NCBI GenBank assembly: GCA_028752905.1
Contig: JAQNBH010000003.1
Span: 27,654,502 to 27,718,501, forward strand
Source: Cladorhizidae sp. MBARI D1340-BT2
Lineage: Eukaryota; Porifera; Demospongiae; Poecilosclerida; Cladorhizidae
DNA length: 64,000 nt
Reading direction: 5' to 3'
Positions 35,964-50,068 of the stretch are shown here, piece by piece; position 1 is the first letter of the stretch; every line of letters starts with the position of its first letter. Made by a program: the position numbers and the translations under genes. Below the pieces are notes generated by a model. The model was not told where the DNA came from. It saw nothing but the letters and a program-made list of their open reading frames with translations, and did no database searches.

Positions 35964-37575
35964 CATGTTCTTGATATTTGCCCTAATTTGGTCTATATGT
36001 TTCTCATTTCCCCCCCGAAAATCTTGTTTTTTGACCGTGAAGCTCATAACTATTCTACACTTTACCTAAAAAAGATAATTTTTATATCATCGGATAGCCC
36101 TTCTAATTATCTGTCTTTTGTACTTGCCAAAATTTTGAGTACTCTAAGTATTAGCAAGTTATGATGATTTGAAGTGGTAAGGTTTGGGATTTTTCCTGGC
36201 GTTTTCCAGTTGCCAAAGCGGTGGCCTGCCAGTGAAAAACCACTACATTTATTGATAATCTGTTCACATGTTGCAGATAAGGGCCTTCTCTATCAGTTGA
36301 CAAAATCTGGGACTTTGGTCTTGTTAATTAGGGCAGTTATGAATTGTACTCTTACTTGATGCTAAACATGTTCTTGATATTTGCCCTAATTTGGTCTATA
36401 TGTTTCTCATTTCCCCCACGAAAATCTTGTTTTTTTGCCGTGAAGCTCATAACTTTTCTATACTTTACCCAAAAAAGATAATTTTAATATCACTGAATAG
36501 CCCTTCTAATTATCTGTCTTTTGTACGTGCCAAAATTTTGAGTACTCTAAGTATTAGGAAGTTATGGTGATTTGAAGTGGTAAGGTTTGTGATTTTTCCT
36601 GGCGTTTTCCAGTTGCCAAAGCGGTGGCCTGCCAGTGAAAAACCACTACATTTATTGATAATCTGTTCACATTTTGCAGATAAGGGCCTTCTCTATCAGT
36701 TGACAAAATCTGGGACTTTGGTCTTGTTAATTAGGGCAGTTATGAATTGTACTCTTACTTGATGCTAAACATGTTCTTGATATTTGCCCTAATTTGGTCT
36801 ATATGTTTCTCATTTTCCCCCCGAAAATCTTGTTTTTTGACCGTGAAGCTCATAACTATTCTACACTTTACCTAAAAAAGATAATTTTTATATCATCGGA
36901 TAGCCCTTCTAATTATCTGTCTTTTGTACTTGCCAAAATTTTGAGTACTCTAAGTATTAGCAAGTTATGATGATTTGAAGTGGTAAGGTTTGGGATTTTT
37001 CCTGGCGTTTTCCAGTTGCCAAAGCGGTGGCCTGCCAGTGAAAAACCACTACATTTATTGATAATCTGTTCACATGTTGCAGATAAGGGCCTTCTCTATC
37101 AGTTGACAAAATCTGGGACTTTGGTCTTGTTAATTAGGGCAGTTATGAATTGTACTCTTACTTGATGCTAAACATGTTCTTGATATTTGCCCTAATTTGG
37201 TCTATATGTTTCTCATTTCCCCCCCGAAAATCTTGTTTTTTTGCCGTGAAGCTCATAACTTTTCTATACTTTACCCAAAAAAGATAATTTTAATATCGTC
37301 GGATAGCCCTTCTAATTATCTGTCTTTTGTACGTGCCAAAATTTTGAGTACTCTAAGTATTAGGAAGTTATGGCGATTTGAAGTGGTAAGGTTTGTGATT
37401 TTTCCTGGCGTTTTCCAGTTGCCAAAGCGGTGGCCTGCCAGTGAAAAACCACTACATTTATTGATAATCTGTTCACATTTTGCAGATAAGGGCCTTCTCT
37501 ATCAGTTGACAAAATCTGGGACTTTGGTCTTGTTAATTAGGGCAGTTATGAATTGTACTCTTACTTGATGCTAAA
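35964..37575 (+). repeat. Four-monomer spacer between the copies of block C
   Basis: G copies with TTATGATG stand at 35964 and 36770. Between them is a copy with private CCCCCACG and ATCACTGAATAG (36367). The last (37173) has TTATGGCG. The pair at 36770-37575 repeats 33546-34351, so the boundary with the next block is itself part of an 8-monomer (3224-bp) repeat: 33546-35963 corresponds to 36770-39187. Confidence 0.8.
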
Positions 37576-40500
37576 CATGTTCTTGATATTTGCCCTAATT
37601 TGGTCTATATGTTTCTCATTTTCCCCCCGAAAATCTTGTTTTTTGACCGTGAAGCTCATAACTATTCTACACTTTACCTAAAAAAGATAATTTTTATATT
37701 ATCGGATAGCCCTTCTAATTATCTGTCTTTTGTACTTGCCAAAATTTTGAGTACTCTAAGTATTAGCAAGTTATGGTGATTTGAAGTGGTAAGGTTTGGG
37801 ATTTTTCCTGGCGTTTTCCAGTTGCCAAAGCGGTGGCCTGCCAGTGAAAAACCACTACATTTATTGATAATCTGTTCACATGTTGCAGATAAGGGCCTTC
37901 TCTATCAGTTGACAAAATCTGGGACTTTGGTCTTGTTAATTAGGGCAGTTATGAATTGTACTCTTACTTGATGCTAAACATGTTCTTGATATTTGCCCTA
38001 ATTTGGTCTATATGTTTCTCATTTCCCCCCCGAAAATCTTGTTCTTTTGCCGTGAAGCTCATAACTTTTCTATACTTTACCCAAAAAAGATAATTTTAAT
38101 ATCGTCGGATAGCCCTTCTAATTATCTGTCTTTTGTACGTGCCAAAATTTTGAGTACTCTAAGTATTAGGAAGTTATGGTGATTTGAAGTGGTAAGGTTT
38201 GTGATTTTTCCTGGCGTTTTCCAGTTGCCAAAGCGGTGGCCTGCCAGTGAAAAACCACTACATTTATTGATAATCTGTTCACATTTTGCAGATAAGGGCC
38301 TTCTCTATCAGTTGACAAAATCTGGGACTTTGGTCTTGTTAATTAGGGCAGTTATGAATTGTACTCTTACTTGATGCTAAACATGTTCTTGATATTTGCC
38401 CTAATTTGGTCTATATGTTTCTCATTTCCCCCCCGAAAATCTTGTTTTTTGACCGTGAAGCTCATAACTATTCTACACTTTACCCAAAAAAGATAATTTT
38501 TATATCATCGGATAGCCCTTCTAATTATCTATCTTTTGTACGTGCCAAAATTTTGAGTACTCTAAGTATTAGGAAGTTATGGTGATTTGAATTGGTAAGG
38601 TTTGTGATTTTTCCTGGCGTTTTCCAGTTGCCAAAGCGGTGGCCTGCCAGTGAAAAACCACTACATTTATTGATAATCTGTTCACATTTTTCAGATAAGG
38701 GCCTTCTCTATCAGTTGACAAAATCTGGGACTTTGGTCTTGTTAATTAGGGCAGTTATGAATTGTACTCTTACTTGATGCTAAACATGTTCTTGATATTT
38801 GCCCTAATTTGGTCTATATGTTTCTCATTTCCCCCCCGAAAATCTTGTTCTTTTGCCGTGAAGCTCATAACTTTTCTATACTTTACCCAAAAAAGATAAT
38901 TTTAATATCGTCGGATAGCCCTTCTAATTATCTGTCTTTTGTACGTGCCAAAATTTTGAGTACTCTAAGTATTAGGAAGTTATGGTGATTTGAATTGGTA
39001 AGGTTTGTGATTTTTCCTGGCGTTTTCCAGTTGCCAAAGCGGTGGCCTGCCAGTGAAAAACCACTACATTTATTGATAATCTGTTCACATTTTGCAGATA
39101 AGGGCCTTCTCTATCAGTTGACAAAATCTGGGACTTTGGTCTTGTTAATTAGGGCAGTTATGAATTGTACTCTTACTTGATGCTAAACATGTTCTTGATA
39201 TTTGCCCTAATTTGGTCTATATGTTTCTCATTTCCCCCCCGAAAATCTTGTTTTTTTGCCGTGAAGCTCATAACTTTTCTATACTTTACCCAAAAAAGAT
39301 AATTTTAATATCGTCGGATAGCCCTTCTAATTATCTGTCTTTTGTACGTGCCAAAATTTTGAGTACTCTAAGTATTAGGAAGTTATGGTGATTTGAAGTG
39401 GTAAGGTTTGTGATTTTTCCTGGCGTTTTCCAGTTGCCAAAGCGGTGGCCTGCCAGTGAAAAACCACTACATTTATTGATAATCTGTTCACATTTTGCAG
39501 ATAAGGGCCTTCTCTATCAGTTGACAAAATCTGGGACTTTGGTCTTGTTAATTAGGGCAGTTATGAATTGTACTCTTACTTGATGCTAAACATGTTCTTG
39601 ATATTTGCCCTAATTTGGTCTATATGTTTCTCATTTCCCCCCCGAAAATCTTGTTTTTTGACCGTGAAGCTCATAACTATTCTACACTTTACCTAAAAAA
39701 GATAATATTTATATTATCGGATAGCCCTTCTAATTATCTGTCTTTTGTACTTGCCAAAATTTTGAGTACTCTAAGTATTAGCAAGTTATGGTGATTTGAA
39801 GTGGTAAGGTTTGGGATTTTTCCTGGCGTTTTCCAGTTGCCAAAGCGGTGGCCTGCCAGTGAAAAACCACTACATTTATTGATAATCTGTTCACATGTTG
39901 CAGATAAGGGCCTTCTCTATCAGTTGACAAAATCTGGGACTTTGGTCTTGTTAATTAGGGCAGTTATGAATTGTACTCTTACTTGATGCTAAACATGTTC
40001 TTGATATTTGCCCTAATTTGGTCTATATGTTTCTCATTTCCCCCCCGAAAATCTTGTTCTTTTGCCGTGAAGCTCATAACTTTTCTATACTTTACCCAAA
40101 AAAGATAATTTTAATATCGTCGGATAGCCCTTCTAATTATCTGTCTTTTGTACGTGCCAAAATTTTGAGTACTCTAAGTATTAGGAAGTTATGGTGATTT
40201 GAAGTGGTAAGGTTTGTGATTTTTCCTGGCGTTTTCCAGTTGCCAAAGCGGTGGCCTGCCAGTGAAAAACCACTACATTTATTGATAATCTGTTCACATT
40301 TTGCAGATAAGGGCCTTCTCTATCAGTTGACAAAATCTGGGACTTTGGTCTTGTTAATTAGGGCAGTTATGAATTGTACTCTTACTTGATGCTAAACATG
40401 TTCTTGATATTTGCCCTAATTTGGTCTATATGTTTCTCATTTCCCCCCCGAAAATCTTGTTTTTTGACCGTGAAGCTCATAACTATTCTACACTTTACCC

Positions 40501-43500
40501 AAAAAAGATAATTTTTATATCATCGGATAGCCCTTCTAATTATCTATCTTTTGTACGTGCCAAAATTTTGAGTACTCTAAGTATTAGGAAGTTATGGTGA
40601 TTTGAATTGGTAAGGTTTGTGATTTTTCCTGGCGTTTTCCAGTTGCCAAAGCGGTGGCCTGCCAGTGAAAAACCACTACATTTATTGATAATCTGTTCAC
40701 ATTTTTCAGATAAGGGCCTTCTCTATCAGTTGACAAAATCTGGGACTTTGGTCTTGTTAATTAGGGCAGTTATGAATTGTACTCTTACTTGATGCTAAAC
40801 ATGTTCTTGATATTTGCCCTAATTTGGTCTATATGTTTCTCATTTCCCCCCCGAAAATCTTGTTCTTTTGCCGTGAAGCTCATAACTTTTCTATACTTTA
40901 CCCAAAAAAGATAATTTTAATATCGTCGGATAGCCCTTCTAATTATCTGTCTTTTGTACGTGCCAAAATTTTGAGTACTCTAAGTATTAGGAAGTTATGG
41001 TGATTTGAAGTGGTAAGGTTTGTGATTTTTCCTGGCGTTTTCCAGTTGCCAAAGCGGTGGCCTGCCAGTGAAAAACCACTACATTTATTGATAATCTGTT
41101 CACATTTTGCAGATAAGGGCCTTCTCTATCAGTTGACAAAATCTGGGACTTTGGTCTTGTTAATTAGGGCAGTTATGAATTGTACTCTTACTTGATGCTA
41201 AACATGTTCTTGATATTTGCCCTAATTTGGTCTATATGTTTCTCATTTCCCCCCCGAAAATCTTGTTTTTTGACCGTGAAGCTCATAACTATTCTACACT
41301 TTACCCAAAAAAGATAATTTTTATATCATCGGATAGCCCTTCTAATTATCTGTCTTTTGTACTTGCCAAAATTTTGAGTACTCTAAGTATTAGCAAGTTA
41401 TGGTGATTTGAAGTGGTAAGGTTTGGGATTTTTCCTGGCGTTTTCCAGTTGCCAAAGCGGTGGCCTGCCAGTGAAAAACCACTACATTTATTGATAATCT
41501 GTTCACATGTTGCAGATAAGGGCCTTCTCTATCAGTTGACAAAATCTGGGACTTTGGTCTTGTTAATTAGGGCAGTTATGAATTGTACTCTTACTTGATG
41601 CTAAACATGTTCTTGATATTTGCCCTAATTTGGTCTATATGTTTCTCATTTCCCCCCCGAAAATCTTGTTTTTTTGCCGTGAAGCTCATAACTTTTCTAT
41701 ACTTTACCCCAAAAAGATAATTTTAATATCACCGGATAGCCCTTCTAATTATCTGTCTTTTGTACGTGCCAAAATTTTGAGTACTCTAAGTATTAGGAAG
41801 TTATCGTGATTTGAAGTGGTAAGGTTTGTGATTTTTCCTGGAGTTTTCCAGTTGCCAAAGCGGTGGCCTGCCAGTGAAAAACCACTACATTTATTGATAA
41901 TCTGTTCACATTTTGCAGATAAGGGCCTTCTCTATCAGTTGACAAAATCTGGGACTTTGGTCTTGTTAATTAGGGCAGTTATGAATTGTACTCTTACTTG
42001 ATGCTAAACATGTTCTTGATATTTGCCCTAATTTGGTCTATATGTTTCTCATTTTCCCCCCGAAAATCTTGTTTTTTGACCGTGAAGCTCATAACTATTC
42101 TACACTTTACCCAAAAAAGATAATTTTTATATCATCGTATAGCTCTTCTAATTATCTATCTTTTGTACGTGCCAAAATTTTGAGTACTCTAAGTATTAGG
42201 AAGTTATGGTGATTTGAATTGGTAAGGTTTGTGATTTTTCCTGGCGTTTTCCAGTTGCCAAAGCGGTGGCCTGCCAGTGAAAAACCACTACATTTATTGA
42301 TAATCTGTTCACATTTTGCAGATAAGGGCCTTCTCTATCAGTTGACAAAATCTGGGACTTTGGTCTTGTTAATTAGGGCAGTTATGAATTGTACTCTTAC
42401 TTGATGCTAAACATGTTCTTGATATTTGCCCTAATTTGGTCTATATGTTTCTCATTTTCCCCCCGAAAATCTTGTTTTTTGACCGTGAAGCTCATAACTA
42501 TTCTACACTTTACCTAAAAAAGATAATTTTTATATCATCGGATAGCCCTTCTAATTATCTGTCTTTTGTACTTGCCAAAATTTTGAGTACTCTAAGTATT
42601 AGCAAGTTATGATGATTTGAAGTGGTAAGGTTTGGGATTTTTCCTGGCGTTTTCCAGTTGCCAAAGCGGTGGCCTGCCAGTGAAAAACCACTACATTTAT
42701 TGATAATCTGTTCACATGTTGCAGATAAGGGCTTTCTCTATCAGTTGACAAAATCTGGGACTTTGGTCTTGTTAATTAGGGCAGTTATGAATTGTACTCT
42801 TACTTGATGCTAAACATGTTCTTGATATTTGCCCTAATTTGGTCTATATGTTTCTCATTTCCCCCCCGAAAATCTTGTTTTTTTGCCGTGAAGCTCATAA
42901 CTTTTCTATACTTTACCCAAAAAAGATAATTTTAATATCGTCGGATAGCCCTTCTAATTATCTGTCTTTTGTACGTGCCAAAATTTTGAGTACTCTAAGT
43001 ATTAGGAAGTTATGGCGATTTGAAGTGGTAAGGTTTGTGATTTTTCCTGGCGTTTTCCAGTTGCCAAAGCGGTGGCCTGCCAGTGAAAAACCACTACATT
43101 TATTGATAATCTGTTCACATTTTGCAGATAAGGGCCTTCTCTATCAGTTGACAAAATCTGGGACTTTGGTCTTGTTAATTAGGGCAGTTATGAATTGTAC
43201 TCTTACTTGATGCTAAACATGTTCTTGATATTTGCCCTAATTTGGTCTATATGTTTCTCATTTTCCCCCCGAAAATCTTGTTTTTTGACCGTGAAGCTCA
43301 TAACTATTCTACACTTTACCTAAAAAAGATAATTTTTATATTATCGGATAGCCCTTCTAATTATCTGTCTTTTGTACTTGCCAAAATTTTGAGTACTCTA
43401 AGTATTAGCAAGTTATGGTGATTTGAAGTGGTAAGGTTTGGGATTTTTCCTGGCGTTTTCCAGTTGCCAAAGCGGTGGCCTGCCAGTGAAAAACCACTAC

Positions 43501-44829
43501 ATTTATTGATAATCTGTTCACATGTTGCAGATAAGGGCCTTCTCTATCAGTTGACAAAATCTGGGACTTTGGTCTTGTTAATTAGGGCAGTTATGAATTG
43601 TACTCTTACTTGATGCTAAACATGTTCTTGATATTTGCCCTAATTTGGTCTATATGTTTCTCATTTCCCCCCCGAAAATCTTGTTCTTTTGCCGTGAAGC
43701 TCATAACTTTTCTATACTTTACCCAAAAAAGATAATTTTAATATTGTCGGATAGCCCTTCTAATTATCTGTCTTTTGTACGTGCCAAAATTTTGAGTACT
43801 CTAAGTATTAGGAAGTTATGGTGATTTGAAGTGGTAAGGTTTGTGATTTTTCCTGGCGTTTTCCAGTTGCCAAAGCGGTGGCCTGCCAGTGAAAAACCAC
43901 TACATTTATTGATAATCTGTTCACATTTTGCAGATAAGGGCCTTCTCTATCAGTTGACAAAATCTGGGACTTTGGTCTTGTTAATTAGGGCAGTTATGAA
44001 TTGTACTCTTACTTGATGCTAAACATGTTCTTGATATTTGCCCTAATTTGGTCTATATGTTTCTCATTTCCCCCCCGAAAATCTTGTTTTTTGACCGTGA
44101 AGCTCATAACTATTCTACACTTTACCCAAAAAAGATAATTTTTATATCATCGGATAGCCCTTCTAATTATCTATCTTTTGTACGTGCCAAAATTTTGAGT
44201 ACTCTAAGTATTAGGAAGTTATGGTGATTTGAATTGGTAAGGTTTGTGATTTTTCCTGGCGTTTTCCAGTTGCCAAAGCGGTGGCCTGCCAGTGAAAAAC
44301 CACTACATTTATTGATAATCTGTTCACATTTTTCAGATAAGGGCCTTCTCTATCAGTTGACAAAATCTGGGACTTTGGTCTTGTTAATTAGGGCAGTTAT
44401 GAATTGTACTCTTACTTGATGCTAAACATGTTCTTGATATTTGCCCTAATTTGGTCTATATGTTTCTCATTTCCCCCCCGAAAATCTTGTTCTTTTGCCG
44501 TGAAGCTCATAACTTTTCTATACTTTACCCCAAAAAGATAATTTTAATATCGTCGGATAGCCCTTCTAATTATCTGTCTTTTGTACGTGCCAAAATTTTG
44601 AGTACTCTAAGTATTAGGAAGTTATGGTGATTTGAAGTGGTAAGGTTTGTGATTTTTCCTGGCGTTTTCCAGTTGCCAAAGCGGTGGCCTGCCAGTGAAA
44701 AACCACTACATTTATTGATAATCTGTTCACATTTTGCAGATAAGGGCCTTCTCTATCAGTTGACAAAATCTGGGACTTTGGTCTTGTTAATTAGGGCAGT
44801 TATGAATTGTACTCTTACTTGATGCTAAA
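37576..44829 (+). repeat. Large block C, second copy (18 monomers)
   Basis: This block corresponds monomer by monomer to 28710-35963. The last monomer (44427) already departs from its partner (35561): it has ACCCCAAAAAG and GAAGTGG instead of ACCCAAAAAAG and GAATTGG. Private changes include GATAATATTTATATTATCGG at 39591 and GGGCTTTCTC in the copy at 42412. The latter is one of few changes in the constant part. Confidence 0.85.
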
Positions 44830-45232
44830 CATGTTCTTGATATTTGCCCTAATTTGGTCTATATGTTTCTCATTTCCCCCCCGAAAATCTTGTTTTTTGA
44901 CCGTGAAGCTCATAACTATTCTACACTTTACCCAAAAAAGATAATTTTTATATCATCGGATAGCCCTTCTAATTATCTATCTTTTGTACGTGCCAAAATT
45001 TTGAGTACTCTAAGTATTAGGAAGTTATGGTGATTTGAATTGGTAAGGTTTGTGATTTTTCCTGGCGTTTTCCAGTTGCCAAAGCGGTGGCCTGCCAGTG
45101 AAAAACCACTACATTTATTGATAATCTGTTCACATTTTTCAGATAAGGGCCTTCTCTATCAGTTGACAAAATCTGGGACTTTGGTCTTGTTAATTAGGGC
45201 AGTTATGAATTGTACTCTTACTTGATGCTAAA
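41203..45232 (+). repeat. 11-monomer higher-order repeat, copy 1 (10 shared monomers)
   Basis: Ten successive monomers recur 4433 bp (11 monomers) downstream at 45636-49665. Shared rare markers include CCTGGAGTT (41606/46039), ATCGTATAGCTC (42009/46442), TTATGGCG (42815/47248), ATATTGTCGG (43621/48054) and ACCCCAAAAAG with GTTCTTTTGCC (44427/48860). This segment overlaps the end of block C, so the 22-monomer and 11-monomer periodicities are superimposed. Confidence 0.85.
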
Positions 45233-45635
45233 CATGTTCTTGATATTTGCCCTAATTTGGTCTATATGTTTCTCATTTCCCCCCCGAAAATCTTGTTCTT
45301 TTGCCGTAAAGCTCATAACTTTTCTATACTTTACCCAAAAAAGATAATTTTAATATCGTCGGATAGCCCTTCTAATTATCTGTCTTTTGTACGTGCCAAA
45401 ATTTTGAGTACTCTAAGTATTAGGAAGTTATGGTGATTTGAAGTGGTAAGGTTTGTGATTTTTCCTGGCGTTTTCCAGTTGCCAAAGCGGTGGCCTGCCA
45501 GTGAAAAACCACTACATTTATTGATAATCTGTTCACATTTTGCAGATAAGGGCCTTCTCTATCAGTTGACAAAATCTGGGACTTTGGTCTTGTTAATTAG
45601 GGCAGTTATGAATTGTACTCTTACTTGATGCTAAA
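45233..45635 (+). repeat. Single monomer between the two 11-mer copies
   Basis: This is a GTTCTTTTGCC / ATCGTCGG copy with GAAGTGG and a private GCCGTAAAGC. It completes the 11-monomer period. The equivalent position after the second copy (49666) is a different type with CACTCTACCC and GGATTGCCC. Confidence 0.8.
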
Positions 45636-48600
45636 CATGTTCTTGATATTTGCCCTAATTTGGTCTATATGTTTCTCATTTTCCCCCCGAAAATCTTGTT
45701 TTTTGACCGTGAAGCTCATAACTATTCTACACTTTACCCAAAAAAGATAATTTTTATATCATCGGATAGCCCTTCTAATTATCTGTCTTTTGTACTTGCC
45801 AAAATTTTGAGTACTCTAAGTATTAGCAAGTTATGGTGATTTGAAGTGGTAAGGTTTGGGATTTTTCCTGGCGTTTTCCAGTTGCCAAAGCGGTGGCCTG
45901 CCAGTGAAAAACCACTACATTTATTGATAATCTGTTCACATGTTGCAGATAAGGGCCTTCTCTATCAGTTGACAAAATCTGGGACTTTGGTCTTGTTAAT
46001 TAGGGCAGTTATGAATTGTACTCTTACTTGATGCTAAACATGTTCTTGATATTTGCCCTAATTTGGTCTATATGTTTCTCATTTCCCCCCCGAAAATCTT
46101 GTTTTTTTGCCGTGAAGCTCATAACTTTTCTATACTTTACCCCAAAAAGATAATTTTAATATCACCGGATAGCCCTTCTAATTATCTGTCTTTTGTACGT
46201 GCCAAAATTTTGAGTACTCTAAGTATTAGGAAGTTATCGTGATTTGAAGTGGTAAGGTTTGTGATTTTTCCTGGAGTTTTCCAGTTGCCAAAGCGGTGGC
46301 CTGCCAGTGAAAAACCACTACATTTATTGATAATCTGTTCACATTTTGCAGATAAGGGCCTTCTCTATCAGTTGACAAAATCTGGGACTTTGGTCTTGTT
46401 AATTAGGGCAGTTATGAATTGTACTCTTACTTGATGCTAAACATGTTCTTGATATTTGCCCTAATTTGGTCTATATGTTTCTCATTTTCCCCCCGAAAAT
46501 CTTGTTTTTTGACCGTGAAGCTCATAACTATTCTACACTTTACCCAAAAAAGATAATTTTTATATCATCGTATAGCTCTTCTAATTATCTATCTTTTGTA
46601 CGTGCCAAAATTTTGAGTACTCTAAGTATTAGGAAGTTATGGTGATTTGAATTGGTAAGGTTTGTGATTTTTCCTGGCGTTTTCCAGTTGCCAAAGCGGT
46701 GGCCTGCCAGTGAAAAACCACTACATTTATTGATAATCTGTTCACATTTTGCAGATAAGGGCCTTCTCTATCAGTTGACAAAATCTGGGACTTTGGTCTT
46801 GTTAATTAGGGCAGTTATGAATTGTACTCTTACTTGATGCTAAACATGTTCTTGATATTTGCCCTAATTTGGTCTATATGTTTCTCATTTTCCCCCCGAA
46901 AATCTTGTTTTTTGACCGTGAAGCTCATAACTATTCTACACTTTACCTAAAAAAGATAATTTTTATATCATCGGATAGCCCTTCTAATTATCTGTCTTTT
47001 GTACTTGCCAAAATTTTGAGTACTCTAAGTATTAGCAAGTTATGATGATTTGAAGTGGTAAGGTTTGGGATTTTTCCTGGCGTTTTCCAGTTGCCAAAGC
47101 GGTGGCCTGCCAGTGAAAAACCACTACATTTATTGATAATCTGTTCACATGTTGCAGATAAGGGCCTTCTCTATCAGTTGACAAAATCTGGGACTTTGGT
47201 CTTGTTAATTAGGGCAGTTATGAATTGTACTCTTACTTGATGCTAAACATGTTCTTGATATTTGCCCTAATTTGGTCTATATGTTTCTCATTTCCCCCCC
47301 GAAAATCTTGTTTTTTTGCCGTGAAGCTCATAACTTTTCTATACTTTACCCAAAAAAGATAATTTTAATATCGTCGGATAGCCCTTCTAATTATCTGTCT
47401 TTTGTACGTGCCAAAATTTTGAGTACTCTAAGTATTAGGAAGTTATGGCGATTTGAAGTGGTAAGGTTTGTGATTTTTCCTGGCGTTTTCCAGTTGCCAA
47501 AGCGGTGGCCTGCCAGTGAAAAACCACTACATTTATTGATAATCTGTTCACATTTTGCAGATAAGGGCCTTCTCTATCAGTTGACAAAATCTGGGACTTT
47601 GGTCTTGTTAATTAGGGCAGTTATGAATTGTACTCTTACTTGATGCTAAACATGTTCTTGATATTTGCCCTAATTTGGTCTATATGTTTCTCATTTTCCC
47701 CCCGAAAATCTTGTTTTTTGACCGTGAAGCTCATAACTATTCTACACTTTACCTAAAAAAGATAATTTTTATATTATCGGATAGCCCTTCTAATTATCTG
47801 TCTTTTGTACTTGCCAAAATTTTGAGTACTCTAAGTATTAGCAAGTTATGGTGATTTGAAGTGGTAAGGTTTGGGATTTTTCCTGGCGTTTTCCAGTTGC
47901 CAAAGCGGTGGCCTGCCAGTGAAAAACCACTACATTTATTGATAATCTGTTCACATGTTGCAGATAAGGGCCTTCTCTATCAGTTGACAAAATCTGGGAC
48001 TTTGGTCTTGTTAATTAGGGCAGTTATGAATTGTACTCTTACTTGATGCTAAACATGTTCTTGATATTTGCCCTAATTTGGTCTATATGTTTCTCATTTC
48101 CCCCCCGAAAATCTTGTTCTTTTGCCGTGAAGCTCATAACTTTTCTATACTTTACCCAAAAAAGATAATTTTAATATTGTCGGATAGCCCTTCTAATTAT
48201 CTGTCTTTTGTACGTGCCAAAATTTTGAGTACTCTAAGTATTAGGAAGTTATGGTGATTTGAAGTGGTAAGGTTTGTGATTTTTCCTGGCGTTTTCCAGT
48301 TGCCAAAGCGGTGGCCTGCCAGTGAAAAACCACTACATTTATTGATAATCTGTTCACATTTTGCAGATAAGGGCCTTCTCTATCAGTTGACAAAATCTGG
48401 GACTTTGGTCTTGTTAATTAGGGCAGTTATGAATTGTACTCTTACTTGATGCTAAACATGTTCTTGATATTTGCCCTAATTTGGTCTATATGTTTCTCAT
48501 TTCCCCCCCGAAAATCTTGTTTTTTGACCGTGAAGCTCATAACTATTCTACACTTTACCCAAAAAAGATAATTTTTATATCATCGGATAGCCCTTCTAAT

Positions 48601-49665
48601 TATCTATCTTTTGTACGTGCCAAAATTTTGAGTACTCTAAGTATTAGGAAGTTATGGTGATTTGAATTGGTAAGGTTTGTGATTTTTCCTGGCGTTTTCC
48701 AGTTGCCAAAGCGGTGGCCTGCCAGTGAAAAACCACTACATTTATTGATAATCTGTTCACATTTTTCAGATAAGGGCCTTCTCTATCAGTTGACAAAATC
48801 TGGGACTTTGGTCTTGTTAATTAGGGCAGTTATGAATTGTACTCTTACTTGATGCTAAACATGTTCTTGATATTTGCCCTAATTTGGTCTATATGTTTCT
48901 CATTTCCCCCCCGAAAATCTTGTTCTTTTGCCGTGAAGCTCATAACTTTTCTATACTTTACCCCAAAAAGATAATTTTAATATCGTCGGATAGCCCTTCT
49001 AATTATCTGTCTTTTGTACGTGCCAAAATTTTGAGTACTCTAAGTATTAGGAAGTTATGGTGATTTGAAGTGGTAAGGTTTGTGATTTTTCCTGGCGTTT
49101 TCCAGTTGCCAAAGCGGTGGCCTGCCAGTGAAAAACCACTACATTTATTGATAATCTGTTCACATTTTGCAGATAAGGGCCTTCTCTATCAGTTGACAAA
49201 ATCTGGGACTTTGGTCTTGTTAATTAGGGCAGTTATGAATTGTACTCTTACTTGATGCTAAACATGTTCTTGATATTTGCCCTAATTTGGTCTATATGTT
49301 TCTCATTTCCCCCCCGAAAATCTTGTTTTTTGACCGTGAAGCTCATAACTATTCTACACTTTACCCAAAAAAGATAATTTTTATATCATCGGATAGCCCT
49401 TCTAATTATCTATCTTTTGTACGTGCCAAAATTTTGAGTACTCTAAGTATTAGGAAGTTATGGTGATTTGAATTGGTAAGGTTTGTGATTTTTCCTGGCG
49501 TTTTCCAGTTGCCAAAGCGGTGGCCTGCCAGTGAAAAACCACTACATTTATTGATAATCTGTTCACATTTTTCAGATAAGGGCCTTCTCTATCAGTTGAC
49601 AAAATCTGGGACTTTGGTCTTGTTAATTAGGGCAGTTATGAATTGTACTCTTACTTGATGCTAAA
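45636..49665 (+). repeat. 11-monomer higher-order repeat, copy 2 (10 shared monomers)
   Basis: This segment matches 41203-45232 monomer by monomer. A private difference is that the copy at 46442 lies next to a G copy with GGGCCTTCTC, where its partner has GGGCTTTCTC. It ends with two CACATTTTTC copies (48457, 49263) alternating with GTTCTTTTGCC copies, as in 44024-45232. Confidence 0.85.
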
Positions 49666-50068
49666 CATGTTCTTGATATTTGCCCTAATTTGGTCTATAT
49701 GTTTCTCATTTTCCCCCCGAAAATCTTGTTTTTTGACCGTGAAGCTCATAACTATTCTACACTCTACCCAAAAAAGATAATTTTTATATCATCGGATTGC
49801 CCTTCTAATTATCTGTCTTTTGTACGTGCCAAAATTTTGAGTACTCTAAGTATTAGGAAGTTATGGTGATTTGAATTGGTAAGGTTTGTGATTTTTCCTG
49901 GCGTTTTCCAGTTGCCAAAGCGGTGGCCTGCCAGTGAAAAACCACTACATTTATTGATAATCTGTTCACATTTTGCAGATAAGGGCCTTCTCTATCAGTT
50001 GACAAAATCTGGGACTTTGGTCTTGTTAATTAGGGCAGTTATGAATTGTACTCTTACTTGATGCTAAA
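49666..50068 (+). repeat. Single monomer linking the 11-mer repeat to the terminal repeat
   Basis: It has CACTCTACCC and GGATTGCCC, markers otherwise found only in the right-hand domain (50875, 55307, 57725, 60546), apart from the isolated CACTCTACCC in the copy at 1714. It thus belongs by sequence to the domain that follows. Confidence 0.75.

Noticed and set aside
28710..44829. Assembly duplication as the cause of the 22-monomer repeat
   Set aside because: The two copies differ at scattered sites (for example 29516/38382, 30725/39591, 32337/41203, 35561/44427), which a simple assembly duplication would not produce. Read-level support still cannot be checked here.
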